Assembly: GCA_026692885.1 (NCBI GenBank)
Contig: JAPLNJ010000385.1
Span: 1-56,003 of the forward strand
Reading direction: 5' to 3'
Source of the DNA: Planctomycetota bacterium
Lineage (GTDB): Bacteria > Planctomycetota > Planctomycetia > Pirellulales > Pirellulaceae
DNA: 56,003 nucleotides
A program made the translations under genes and the position numbers. Position 1 is the stretch's first letter, and every line of letters begins with the position of its first letter. The notes under the pieces are model-generated. The model was not told the origin of the DNA and made no database searches. It worked only from the letters and a program-made list of their open reading frames with translations. This document shows, piece by piece, positions 44,186 through 53,026 of this stretch.

Positions 44186-45043
44186 CTATGCGTGGACGAC
44201 GCGGAAGGGAAGCCGCAATCCTTGGCTGGTCGTTTCAGGCATCACCACCTCGGGCTGGGGCTCGAGTCCGTCGGGATTGGGCGGCAGCGGTGCTGTCAGG
44301 CCCCAAGAAGCAGCCGCTTCAGGACGTGGTTGATAATACGGATAATCCTCGGCGTCGGCAACCGTCGGGCGATGAATGGGCGGCGAACCGGAAACGACGT
44401 GATCCCACACGAGCACGATCAAGGTGTCGCTCGTCGTGAAGTGTCCCAGGCCGAGGGTCGTGCAAATCCCGTTGTGCGAGTGCGGAATCCGATCAAACGG
44501 GTCCGCATCGGGAGCCGCCGAATCAAAGGTTGCCCAGACGATATAGTTTCCCAAGGGGGCGTCGCGCAGGAAGGCATCCAACCCGGCTGGAGCGAGTGAC
44601 CCCGAGTGCTTTAGAAGCAGTTTCTTGGCCTCGCTCGACGTTAGTGTGCCGCGGGAAGCCTTTGCGATGGACACGGCATGGTCATCCAGGCCTTTCGCTC
44701 GGCCGAGAATCGCGGGACAGTCTGCAGCTGGGATTTCGCGGCCCTGCAGTTTGTGGTCGCGACAGGCAGTTCGCCAAGCATCGACCGGCATTCCGCCACT
44801 TGCGAGCTGCGCAGCGAACGAATTCAACAGACTCGCAAAACGAGCGGTCTCAAGAGCCGTTTCACCCGCAGTGTTTTGACAAATCCGGCCGAGCCTGGCA
44901 TCCAGCGACCAACCTGTGAACGTGAGTTCAACCGCCCCCCGCCTCAGCTGGTGGCAAATCGGCCAAGGCTTGTTGGTAGGCAGAGAGTGGCATAAAAATG
45001 GAACGCAATGCTCGAACGCCGTTAATTCCGCAACAACGCCCAT
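44186..45043 (-). CDS. unrecognised first protein of the KGGVGR unit
   Basis: 285 residues if the ATG at 45043 (MGVVAELTAFEHCVPFL) is used; the frame is open further upstream and no good RBS settles the start. Visible text includes ELTFTGWSLDARLGRICQN, a helical stretch (TARFASLLNSFAAQLASGG), then LGNYIVWATFDSAAPD and DTLIVLVWDHVVSG. A Pro-rich C-terminal tail follows (YYQPRPEAAASWGLTAPLPP). Cysteines and histidines are fairly frequent in the first 110 residues (including CHSLPTNKPWPICH). No family is recognised; I cannot say whether it is an enzyme, adaptor or effector. It is the most likely variable or effector component of the unit. Confidence 0.55.
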   Translation of the reverse strand: MGVVAELTAFEHCVPFLCHSLPTNKPWPICHQLRRGAVELTFTGWSLDARLGRICQNTAGETALETARFASLLNSFAAQLASGGMPVDAWRTACRDHKLQGREIPAADCPAILGRAKGLDDHAVSIAKASRGTLTSSEAKKLLLKHSGSLAPAGLDAFLRDAPLGNYIVWATFDSAAPDADPFDRIPHSHNGICTTLGLGHFTTSDTLIVLVWDHVVSGSPPIHRPTVADAEDYPYYQPRPEAAASWGLTAPLPPNPDGLEPQPEVVMPETTSQGLRLPFRVVHA

Positions 45044-45312
45044 CTCGAAAGTCGAATCGCACGAGGAAATAGCCGACCGTTGACCGGGGCGACTGATTCT
45101 GTCACACCGCAACGGCGATGTCAACGCAATCAGGGAGACGGACCGAACATGGAGCGGAAGCGGCTGGGCCGCCCGACACTGGGCCGCTTGACCGGGACTG
45201 GCACGGGGCACGACGGTGGCCTACCATGTTCAAGTAGTGGCTGGAGACGCTCCGCACAACGGGTGTGGGTCCCAGCGCCTGCGGCTTCTTCATCACGACG
45301 GGGAATGGAATT

Positions 45313-45687
45313 ATGAGCGAGTGGAAGGTTCGAGGTAAGGTGCATCTGATCGAAGAAACCAAAACCTTCGGGCAGAAGGGCTTTCGCAAGCGATTGGTCG
45401 TCTTGGAACAGGACACGGGACGGTTTACCAATTTCGTGCCGCTGGACTTCACGCACGAAGGTTGCGACGCCGTGGACGAACTGAACGTCGGCGACGAAAT
45501 CGAAGTCCCCTTTCGCTTGAATGGCCGCAAATGGCAGCGCGACACGAACAGCGAAGTGAAGTTCTTCCTGAGTGCCGAAGCGACCGCCTTCAAGCTCCTG
45601 CGTCCAGGTGACAAATCTGACGACGGAGCTCCACTGCCTGACGAATCGGAAGCGCCTGCGGACGGGGATGAGATGACTCCCTTCTGA
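45313..45687 (+). CDS. DUF3127 domain protein
   Basis: 124 residues from the ATG at 45313. It matches the small OB-fold-like DUF3127 family: WKVRGKVHLIEETKTFGQKG, KRLVVLEQDTGRFTNFVPLDF, DAVDELNVGDEIEVPFRLNGRKWQ, followed by an acidic tail (PDESEAPADGDEMTPF) like that of single-strand-binding proteins. Possibly nucleic-acid-related, but this is not established. It is divergent from the KGGVGR unit, 269 bases away, and I see no operon partner. Confidence 0.85.
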   Translation: MSEWKVRGKVHLIEETKTFGQKGFRKRLVVLEQDTGRFTNFVPLDFTHEGCDAVDELNVGDEIEVPFRLNGRKWQRDTNSEVKFFLSAEATAFKLLRPGDKSDDGAPLPDESEAPADGDEMTPF

Positions 45688-45823
45688 CAAGGATTGGCCG
45701 CCAAGGAACGCAGAGAACACAAAGCAGGAGAGAGGAAGTGGCTGGTAGAGTCAGGCGTCGTTCACCTGCCGCCTGAGAACTCTGGACTTTACTGCCCCTT
45801 GTGTTCCTTACGCTCTGTCGCGG

Positions 45824-46212
45824 CTACTTACTCCCGCCGTCCGGGCTCAACACGTACTTCTTGATTTGAAAACGGTACGAGCCGAAGTTGATGAGGAGTC
45901 CGTGCTCGATGCGCGAGGATTTCAGGTAGCCCAACAGTTGAGCCACATGCTCGTCCGCAGTGTTCTTCACCGCCTTGAGCTCGACAATCAGACGTTGATC
46001 GACGAACAGATCGGCGTAGTACTCGCCGAGCACGGTACCGTCTTCATCGAAGACCGTCAACGGATATTGCTGCTCCACCTGCAAGCCGCGTTTGCGTAAG
46101 CGATGCGACAGCGCGTTTTCATAGACCTTCTCCAGGTGGCCATGACCGTGGTACTCATGAATCGCGTCCGCCGCACCCGCACCACATCACACAATTCAAA
46201 GATCGTCTGCAT
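45824..46212 (-). pseudogene. frameshifted GxxExxY-family gene
   Basis: The family start MQTIFELCDVVR is read from 46212 to 46177. The continuation AIHEYHGHGHLEKVYENALSHRLRKRGLQVEQQYPL is in another frame from 46165 onward and runs to the normal end (LLINFGSYRFQIKKYV) at 45824. Between 46166 and 46177 the base count is not a multiple of three, so one base has been lost or two gained. The GxxExxY motif reads GHGHLEKVYE, and the PD-(D/E)xK-like strand (LFVDQRLIVELKAV) is intact. A sequencing error is the alternative to a true mutation. Confidence 0.75.
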
Positions 46213-46654
46213 CAGATTCCCCTTCTTGATTTTGTATTCTTTGCGTTCCTTGTGTTCTCTTGCGGCCAATTGGCGTCCAAGCCTGTCGCCAGTTCCCGGT
46301 CGGAAGTGGTCGATTGTATATTGCGTCCAACGCGATGACGCGTCCGTGTGGCTAGGGGTCGGGTATACGAATTTCAGTTCTTGCGGCGAGTAGCTGTTTC
46401 TTGGCCACGGACTTGGGGCCGCAAGAACTGAAATTCGTACACCCGACCCCTGTCTTCGCGCGGCACAAGAACGGGATGAACTCCAGTCAGCTTCCCACCG
46501 CGATTTTGCGTGGCCCAGGCCGGAGGTGAGGGATCTTCCTCGTCTTCTTGTCTGGCGTAACAGCTACGCCGCGGGTATTCTAACACGAGTTCCATGGGCG
46601 TCACCGTTGGTGAGCCGATCCCTGATTCACCGCTCTGTCCACGGCGGGTTATCC
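46213..46654. other. intergenic region with a long palindrome
   Basis: About 440 bases upstream of the DAHP synthase. It holds a fragment of the dispersed motif TTGCGTTCCTTGTGTTCTCT (46241-46260, related to the reversed copy at about 45700-45724) and the 98-bp palindrome 46354-46451. Nothing else recognised. Confidence 0.5.
46354..46451. repeat. 34-bp-arm palindromic element
   Basis: Arms 46354-46387 (AGGGGTCGGGTATACGAATT...) and 46418-46451 are complementary with one mismatch and a 30-base centre. Same style as 50529-50623 but different sequence. Confidence 0.85.
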
Positions 46655-47695
46655 ATGCGCAAGGTTTCCGATCTACATGTCGAGTCCAATATCCCCCTAC
46701 CAGCGCCGGCGCTGATGCTGTACGAAATCCCGCGCAGCGGGGCGCAGGAGGATTTCGTCGCTGAAGCGCGACAGCACGTCCGCGACATCCTGCTGCAGAG
46801 CGATCCGCGGTTTCTGCTGATCGTCGGACCCTGCTCGATGCACGACGTCGAGGCGGGCCGTGAGTATGCGTCTCGGCTGCACGGCTTGAGCGACCGGGTG
46901 CAGGAGAAGCTGTTCCTGGTCATGCGCTGCTATTTCGAGAAGCCCCGCACGTCGATCGGTTGGAAGGGGCTGATCATGGACCCGCGTCTGGACGGTTCGC
47001 ACGAAATTCCGGAGGGGCTGCGCAGCGCCCGGCGGTTCCTGCGGGATGTCATCGATCTGGGCGTACCCACGGCCACCGAACTCCTGGATCCGATCACCCC
47101 CCAGTACATCGCCGATCTGATCTGCTGGTCGGCGATTGGGGCCCGGACCACCGAGTCGCAGACGCACCGCCAAATGGCGTCCGGGTTGTCGATGCCGTTG
47201 GGTTTCAAAAACACCATTGCGGGCACGATCGGTCCGGCCCTGAACGCCATCAAGGCCGCGCGCGAGCCGCAGACCTTCCTTGGTATTAGCGGGGACGGCG
47301 TGGCCTCGGCGGTGTCCACCCGCGGCAATCCGGACTGCCACCTCGTGCTGCGCGGCGGAGACGGCGGGCCGAACTACTCGGCCGCCCATGTCGCCGACAC
47401 GGAGCAACAATTGGAGGAGGCGGGACTGGACCGCAGCCTGGTGATCGATTGCAGCCACGGCAACAGCGGCAAGGATTTCAACCGCCAGCCCGAAGTCTTT
47501 CGCGACGTGATCGAACAACGGGCGTCCGGTACCCGCTCGATTATAGGTGTCATGCTGGAGAGCAATTTGGTGGGTGGCAACCAACCGTTTCCCAGGCCAC
47601 CCGGCAAGCTGGTCTACGGCCAGTCCATCACCGACGCCTGCCTCGATTGGGACACCACCGAACGGATCGTGTTGGAGGCCGCGGAGCGATTGTGA
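46655..47695 (+). CDS. 3-deoxy-7-phosphoheptulonate (DAHP) synthase, AroF/G/H type
   Basis: 346 residues from the ATG at 46655 (MRKVSDLHVESNIPLPAP), the normal size and opening for class Ia enzymes. It condenses phosphoenolpyruvate and erythrose-4-phosphate, the first step of aromatic amino acid synthesis. Conserved segments are LLIVGPCSMHD, MRCYFEKPRTSIGWKGLI, DLICWSAIGARTTESQTHRQ, LVIDCSHGNSGKD and GVMLESNLVGG, including the metal-site Cys, His and Glu. Which feedback isoform it is cannot be told. The CoA ligase gene follows after 51 bases on the same strand. Confidence 0.93.
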   Translation: MRKVSDLHVESNIPLPAPALMLYEIPRSGAQEDFVAEARQHVRDILLQSDPRFLLIVGPCSMHDVEAGREYASRLHGLSDRVQEKLFLVMRCYFEKPRTSIGWKGLIMDPRLDGSHEIPEGLRSARRFLRDVIDLGVPTATELLDPITPQYIADLICWSAIGARTTESQTHRQMASGLSMPLGFKNTIAGTIGPALNAIKAAREPQTFLGISGDGVASAVSTRGNPDCHLVLRGGDGGPNYSAAHVADTEQQLEEAGLDRSLVIDCSHGNSGKDFNRQPEVFRDVIEQRASGTRSIIGVMLESNLVGGNQPFPRPPGKLVYGQSITDACLDWDTTERIVLEAAERL

Positions 47696-47746
47696 GACGG
47701 TTGGTTAACCTTGACCCGCTAAAACGACAACGTAAAAGAGTCCTGT

Positions 47747-49321
47747 ATGACGACGGTTGAGTATCCGGAACTTCTGAATGCGGCGGCGCAGTTCGTCGAC
47801 CGGCCTGTGGCAGAAGGGCGCGGCGAGCACATCGCCATTCTCTGTGGCGACCGAGCGATAACCTACCGCCAGCTCTACGAGCACGTCAACCGCTTCGGCA
47901 ACGCTCTGAAGGCCCTGGACGTCCACATTGAGGATCGCGTGGCCCTGCTCCTGCCGGATACTCCCGAGTTTGCCTATGCGTTTTTTGGGAGCATGAAGAC
48001 CGGCGCCGTCGCCGTGCCGTTGAATACGAACCTGACCGCGAAGGACTACGCGTACTTGCTGAACGACTGCCGCGCGCGGGTGCTCGTGACGGACCCCTCG
48101 ATGTTGGACCGCCTCGCGGGCATCCGGGCCGGTCTTCGTTTTCTCAAGTACGTGCTGGTCGTGGGGGACCAGCCGCTGGGCCATTTGGCCCTGGGGCAAG
48201 TGCTCCAGCAGGCTGCTCCCGAACTGGAGCCCGAGCAGACGAGTAGGGACGACATGGCCTTTTGGCTGTACAGTTCCGGAACCACGGGGATGCCGAAGGG
48301 GGCGATCCACCTGCACCACGACATGTTGGCCCAAGCCGATCACTACGCGGTCGCGACGCTGGGCCTGCACGAAACCGACGTCACCTACTCAGTGGCCAAA
48401 CTGTTCTTCGCGTACGGACTAGGCAACAGCCTGTATTTCCCGCTGCGCGTCGGTTGCACGACCGTCCTGATGCCTGATCGGCCCAAGCCGGAGTCGATTT
48501 TCGAGAGCATCGACCGGTACGCACCGACCGTCTTCTACAGCGTGCCCACCAACTATGCCGCGTTGCTGCATTTTGCGGAGAAAACGGGGCGAAACAGCTT
48601 GGGACAGGTCCGCCTATGCGTGTCCGCCGGCGAACCGCTGCCGCGGCATTTGTTCGACGCCTGGCGGGAGCGATTCGGCGTCGAGATTCTGGATGGGATC
48701 GGCTCCACCGAGGTCTTGCACATCTTCATCTCGAACCGGCCGGGCAAGATCAAACCGGGGAGCACCGGCCAAATCGTCGACGGCTATGAGGCGAAAATCG
48801 TCGACGAGGAGGGGCAGCAAGTCCCGCCAGGGACGGTGGGCACCCTGTGGATCAAAGGCGACAGCATCGCTGCCGGATACTGGAATAAGCACGAACAGAC
48901 GCAGAAGACGTTTCACGGCCATTGGATCAACACCCACGACAAGTTTTGGGTCGACGAGGAGGGCTTCTACTGGTACGCCGGCAGGACGGACGACATGCTG
49001 AAGGTGAGCGGCCAGGCGGTCTGGCCTGCCGACGTGGAAGGTGTCTTGCAGGGACATCTCGCGGTGCTGGAAAGTGGCGTCGTTGGCGCCCTGGATTCGG
49101 ACGGACTGCTCAAGCCGGTGGCTTACGTCGTGCTCAAGGACCGCCACGCGGCGTCTCCCGAACTGGCCCGCGAACTGCAGGAGTTCGTGAAGCATCACAC
49201 GGCTCCCCACAAGTATCCTCGAGCCGTTGTATTCGTGGACACGCTGCCCAAAACAGCGTCGGGCAAGATCAAACGTTACCAGTTGCGTGAACGGGCAACG
49301 GAAAATAACCCCCTGGGGTAA
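47747..49321 (+). CDS. benzoate-CoA ligase family protein
   Basis: 524 residues, ANL superfamily: ATP-dependent formation of an acyl-adenylate and then the CoA thioester of a carboxylic acid. The P-loop is YSSGTTGMPKG (175-185). Family-typical phrases are SVAKLFFAYGLGNSLYFPL, GSTEVLHIFISNRPGK, YAGRTDDMLKVSGQAVWP and the catalytic lysine region KTASGKIKRYQLR near the end. These match benzoate/4-hydroxybenzoate-CoA ligases more closely than acetyl-CoA synthetases, but the acid used is not provable. It faces, across a repeat, a set of MBL, activase and HgdB-type genes suited to processing an acyl- or aryl-CoA. Confidence 0.85.
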   Translation: MTTVEYPELLNAAAQFVDRPVAEGRGEHIAILCGDRAITYRQLYEHVNRFGNALKALDVHIEDRVALLLPDTPEFAYAFFGSMKTGAVAVPLNTNLTAKDYAYLLNDCRARVLVTDPSMLDRLAGIRAGLRFLKYVLVVGDQPLGHLALGQVLQQAAPELEPEQTSRDDMAFWLYSSGTTGMPKGAIHLHHDMLAQADHYAVATLGLHETDVTYSVAKLFFAYGLGNSLYFPLRVGCTTVLMPDRPKPESIFESIDRYAPTVFYSVPTNYAALLHFAEKTGRNSLGQVRLCVSAGEPLPRHLFDAWRERFGVEILDGIGSTEVLHIFISNRPGKIKPGSTGQIVDGYEAKIVDEEGQQVPPGTVGTLWIKGDSIAAGYWNKHEQTQKTFHGHWINTHDKFWVDEEGFYWYAGRTDDMLKVSGQAVWPADVEGVLQGHLAVLESGVVGALDSDGLLKPVAYVVLKDRHAASPELARELQEFVKHHTAPHKYPRAVVFVDTLPKTASGKIKRYQLRERATENNPLG

Positions 49322-49390
49322 CGGTCACATCCGCAGCAGCGCTGAACCCCACGGCTGGGAACATCGTTGCATCGTCCAAAATCCGTGAAT

Positions 49391-49505
49391 CGCTCTGGTT
49401 ACGAGGCTCTGCCTCGTAACCCACTGGACGCGAGGCTCCGCCTCGCAAGACGGCCGACGGAGCCGGCAAGGCAGTGCGTTCCCAGGCAGAGTCTGGGAAC
49501 GAGGG
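49391..49505. repeat. multi-hairpin REP block, family D copy 2
   Basis: Nearly identical, in reverse orientation, to 33663-33780. It lies between the convergent stops at 49321 and 49569, where it could end transcription from both sides. Confidence 0.85.
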
Positions 49506-49568
49506 TTGCCAAGATGTTCACGGCAGCGCTGAACCCCACACGCAGCTGGAACCGAGTTGCAGGGTGCC

Positions 49569-50498
49569 TTACGCCGCCTGAATTCCCTCGTGCTTGAGCG
49601 ATTGTTTCACCAGCAACGCGCAGTTCTTCTGAAAGAAATCCAGCGGCATCAGCGGTGTCTTCTCGTAGACTTCCGCGCCCAGCGTGGCGGCGATCTCGCG
49701 AACCGTCTGACCGGCCTTCGCCGCGTCGACAATGCGGGTGTGATACGCCTTGGTCACGGCCAACACGTTAGCCAAGAAAGCTGCCACAGCCGCGGCGCCT
49801 CGGATGACGCCGTTGTGGCTCAGGCACAGGACCTCGGCATCCAGACCGGCGAGGCATTCGATCGAGCGGACATAGGCCCCATAGTCCGTGAAGTAATTGG
49901 GCCAGTAGTAGTCGAGTTGCGGCAGGTAATAGCCGGCGGTATCGGAGACGATCAGGACTTTGGACCCCGGCTCGTGGAAACTCAGCAGGCAATCACTGTG
50001 TCCGGGCGTCGCCAGCACCTGGAAAGCCACGCCCTCGTCCACCACGACCGCATCGCCCTCCTGCAAGATTCGATCCACCGCAATCCGCGGCTCCGTCAAC
50101 GGCTGCGGCGGGCCCGCGTCCGGGACCAGTCCCGCGCGCACCAGCGAATCGGTCAAGACCTCGTCCAGCTTGCAGAAGAATGCTACCGCCTTTTCTGCCG
50201 CCAGCGTCTGGGCGGCCAATTCGGAGGCGAGGACCTGGACCGCAGGGCACAGTTGCCGGATCGCGGGCACGGCCATCACGTGGTCCGGATGGGCATGGGT
50301 GACAACCAGTTGCTTGATGGAGTCGGCCGGCACTCCCAGACTCAGGAGTTGCTCACGCAGGACAGGCCCAGTCGAACGAATACCGCCCTCGAAAAGCGTG
50401 GCCTGGTCGCGGCCGCGAAATAGGTAGAACGGATACTCGTTGGTCCCCAGCATCCACAGCTTGGGGGAAACTTCGACGGGAGGGTCTTGGACCAGCAT
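49569..50498 (-). CDS. MBL-fold metallohydrolase
   Basis: 309 residues. The start is ATG at 50498, with AAGGAG six bases upstream. The metallo-beta-lactamase motif is THAHPDH (68-74), followed by ATPGHSDCLL and LSHNGV as further metal ligands and VLIVSDTAGYYLP. Members near CoA-ester pathways often act as thioesterases or ring-opening hydrolases; that is only a possibility here. The upstream gene on the same strand (activase) ends at 50633, with a strong palindrome between them, so the two may be differentially expressed. Confidence 0.85.
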   Translation of the reverse strand: MLVQDPPVEVSPKLWMLGTNEYPFYLFRGRDQATLFEGGIRSTGPVLREQLLSLGVPADSIKQLVVTHAHPDHVMAVPAIRQLCPAVQVLASELAAQTLAAEKAVAFFCKLDEVLTDSLVRAGLVPDAGPPQPLTEPRIAVDRILQEGDAVVVDEGVAFQVLATPGHSDCLLSFHEPGSKVLIVSDTAGYYLPQLDYYWPNYFTDYGAYVRSIECLAGLDAEVLCLSHNGVIRGAAAVAAFLANVLAVTKAYHTRIVDAAKAGQTVREIAATLGAEVYEKTPLMPLDFFQKNCALLVKQSLKHEGIQAA

Positions 50499-50528
50499 GC
50501 TGACTCCTTGTTTGAGTGTCTTTGACTT

Positions 50529-50623
50529 GGGCTCAGACGTACAGAATTCAATTTTCGCGGGGAAGAGCTTTTTCGCAGAATGCGTCGTTGACCGCGAAAA
50601 TTGAATTCTGTACGTCTGAGCCC
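50529..50623. repeat. perfect 32-bp-arm palindromic element
   Basis: Arms 50529-50560 (GGGCTCAGACGTACAGAATT...) and 50592-50623 are exact complements, with a 31-base centre. It lies between the activase stop and the MBL start. Confidence 0.9.
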
Positions 50624-50632
50624 TTGACCTCG

Positions 50633-51403
50633 CTACGCACCTTCCAACGCAAACAACGCCGCTCCAAACGCACCGATACATTGCGGATCCGGCGGCACCA
50701 ACACCGGCGCGCCCAGCGACTCCTCGGCCAGTTTGACCAGCACCGGATGATGGGCTACCACACCGCCGGTCATGACCAGCGCACCGTCCACCGTCCCCAT
50801 TTCCCGGATCCGTTTCACCACCGAGCGAAACGCGCCCTTGACGATATCCTCGACGCGTTTGCCCGCGCGGATTTTCTCCAGAATCTCGGTGGCCGTAAAC
50901 ACGGTACAGAAGCTGCCCAGCGAGACTTCGTCCGTGGACTGCTCCGCCAGCCCGTTCAGTGCCTGGAGGGGCAGGTCCAGACGCAGGGCGATTTCTTCCA
51001 GGAAGGCTCCCGTTCCGGCGGCGCACTTGCGATTCATCTTGAAGTGCAGGCGGCGGCCCTGGCCGTCCAGTTGAATCAACTTATTGTCCTGGCCGCCGAT
51101 GTCGACGATGGTCATGGCCCGGCGAAAGTGAAAAAACGCGCCTTTCCCGTGGCAGGCAATCTCGGTCATCGAGCCGTTGACCCAGGGCACGTTGTCCCGG
51201 CCGTAGCCTGTGGACCGCGCCCCTTGGATCTGATCGTAGGACAAGCCCGCGATCGCCAGGGCCTCCGCCAAGCAGCGCTCGGTGGTCGCCGCGTAGTCGA
51301 CGCCCGAGCGCCGGACCGCGCGCGCCACGGCCTGTCCCGTCTCATCGACGATGACCAGCTTCAGCGCCGAAGCGCCAATGTCGACCCCGCAAAAGTACCG
51401 CAT
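50633..51403 (-). CDS. BcrD/BadG/HgdC-type activator ATPase
   Basis: 256 residues. ASKHA-fold ATPase that hydrolyses ATP to push low-potential electrons into a dehydratase or reductase partner. Visible motifs are the phosphate-binding VDIGASALKL, IVDIGGQDNK (99-108), the cluster cysteines C127 in NRKCAAGTGAF and C166 in LGSFCTVFTATE, and the adenosine-site MTGGVVAHHP. The two conserved cysteines are expected to bridge one 4Fe-4S cluster at a homodimer interface. The stop of the upstream HgdB-type gene lies six bases before its start, so they are clearly co-expressed. Only one activator gene is present, unlike the two in class I benzoyl-CoA reductase. Confidence 0.9.
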   Translation of the reverse strand: MRYFCGVDIGASALKLVIVDETGQAVARAVRRSGVDYAATTERCLAEALAIAGLSYDQIQGARSTGYGRDNVPWVNGSMTEIACHGKGAFFHFRRAMTIVDIGGQDNKLIQLDGQGRRLHFKMNRKCAAGTGAFLEEIALRLDLPLQALNGLAEQSTDEVSLGSFCTVFTATEILEKIRAGKRVEDIVKGAFRSVVKRIREMGTVDGALVMTGGVVAHHPVLVKLAEESLGAPVLVPPDPQCIGAFGAALFALEGA

Positions 51404-51409
51404 GGATTC

Positions 51410-52639
51410 TCAGGCTTCCACCAACTGCTCCGCGAACGCCTCCAGGTTCGTGCGGGTCTGCTCTTCCGAGAACAGCCGCAGATCGTTCAGGTCGCCGTTG
51501 ATGATCAGGTAGGGTTTGCCCAGCTTCTCCCGCAGGCGTTGTGGCATGCCGTAGCGGCTGTTGGAATTGTTCGGACAGGTCTTTGAATCGTGGAACAGGA
51601 TGCCGTCGACTTGGAACTGCTCAACCATCCGTTCAATGTACGCTTCCTTCTGATCGTCGCTGTGGCAGATAAAGATACTGGAATAGGCCCGGGCCATGCC
51701 GCGGAACGGGTCGGCCGGATTGAGGGCTTCGAAAATCCAGCTGTTGCAATACGTCGAGGCCACGACGCAGGCCCGCAGTTGGAGGAACTGCGCCGACATA
51801 TCGCGCAGCTTGCCCCACACCGGCATCCCCTCCCAGTAGATCCGCAACCGCTCGTTCTCGACGGCCGCGATGCCCTGGGCCACGCGCGACTGTAACTCGG
51901 CCAGGAACACGGTGTAATAGTCGATCGCATCCTGCTGACCGCGGAGCACCACGGCCGGACCCATTTGGATCGTCGCGTCGAAGAACGTCAGCGGCGAAGG
52001 CGCGTGGGCGGCGGTTTCCAACACCTCTTTCCAGAGCATCGTGCACTGCCGCGAACGGGCCATGACCTCGCGCAGCCGGTCGATGTCGAATTTCACGCCC
52101 GCCACCGCTTCCAACGGCTCGATCAAGCCCACGATCTGAGCGGCGACGTTCTCGACCAGCAGGTCATCCACCGCACCGATCGAACGCGGCGTATGAATCC
52201 CGATGCAGGGCACGTGGAACTGGCGTGCGTACCACTGGAACCAATCCTTCACGTCCCGGCATTGGTTCGTGTTGAACACCAGGACGTCCGGCTGGGGTGG
52301 TCCGGACAAGCCCATCTTCTGCAGCGGTGTCTCGCCTTTGAGAAACGAGCCGATGTCGCTGGTCAGGTACGAACAGATGTCGGGCGAGAAGCCTTGGGCG
52401 TTGGCCAACGGGATCACGTCCGCGGCCATGCGTGCGGCGCCCAGCATCGCGCCGTGATTCTCGGGAAAGTAGACGTTGAAGCCCATCGACCGCAGCAATT
52501 CGGCAGGCCCCACGCTGGTGCACCAGGCCGTCTTCTTCCCCGTCTCGGGCCCACGACCCAATTCGGCGAAATACTGGCCCATCAAGGCGCGGAGTTGTTT
52601 GCCTGACTCGAAGTCTTTCCTCGGTGGTGCAGATGCCAT
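51410..52639 (-). CDS. HgdB/BcrB-type 2-hydroxyacyl-CoA dehydratase or reductase subunit
   Basis: 409 residues. Iron-sulfur catalytic component of the ATP-driven dehydratase/benzoyl-CoA-reductase superfamily. Probable cluster-ligand cysteines occur in TAWCTSVGPAELL, PDICSYLTSDIG, NTNQCRDVKDW and KTCPNNSN; the fold is recognisable from GFNVYFPENHGAML and CIGIHTPR. Typical dehydratases need two such subunits (HgdA and HgdB, or BcrB and BcrC); here a single gene stands with a single activator. That recalls the homodimeric double-cubane-cluster proteins. The substrate is unknown; the neighbouring CoA ligase suggests an acyl- or aryl-CoA. First gene of the unit continuing with the activase. Confidence 0.85.
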   Translation of the reverse strand: MASAPPRKDFESGKQLRALMGQYFAELGRGPETGKKTAWCTSVGPAELLRSMGFNVYFPENHGAMLGAARMAADVIPLANAQGFSPDICSYLTSDIGSFLKGETPLQKMGLSGPPQPDVLVFNTNQCRDVKDWFQWYARQFHVPCIGIHTPRSIGAVDDLLVENVAAQIVGLIEPLEAVAGVKFDIDRLREVMARSRQCTMLWKEVLETAAHAPSPLTFFDATIQMGPAVVLRGQQDAIDYYTVFLAELQSRVAQGIAAVENERLRIYWEGMPVWGKLRDMSAQFLQLRACVVASTYCNSWIFEALNPADPFRGMARAYSSIFICHSDDQKEAYIERMVEQFQVDGILFHDSKTCPNNSNSRYGMPQRLREKLGKPYLIINGDLNDLRLFSEEQTRTNLEAFAEQLVEA

Positions 52640-52762
52640 GTAAGCTCCTCTTGTATTGCGTAATCCCAGATCGTGCTCGATGCACCAAGATATCCAGCCC
52701 GGCCATGTCGAGCAAGACGTGGGTCAAGACGAGGGGGCCCCATGGGGAAACCGAAGTCCCCT

Positions 52763-53026
52763 TCATCCTTCCGTGACGATCGTTCGCAGGTCCTTGCGGC
52801 GGAGGGTCAGGTACGCCTCGTGGATCTCCTCCGGCATCGGGATCAGACACTCGACCGGCGTCGTCCTAGTCGCGGTGGTGGGATATCTGCTGCCCTCCTC
52901 CGCCACGGCGGCGACCACGGCGACATCGGGGCGAATCACCATCACCGGGTCATCCGGGTCGCGCTCGACGTACACCCGTTCCTCGACATCCACGAAGTAC
53001 TTGGGCCGCACGCGCGGCATGGGCAT
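52763..53026 (-). pseudogene. truncated DUF4058 copy
   Basis: The ATG at 53026 is preceded by CAGGAGGCCGCCAC. The first 84 residues (MPMPRVRPKYFVDVEERVYV...LTLRRKDLRTIVT) are nearly the same as the 55320-56003 copy, and the frame then ends in two foreign residues. The DNA match covers about 52771-53020 against 55754-56003. The copy therefore lost its 3' two-thirds and is probably non-functional. Confidence 0.8.
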
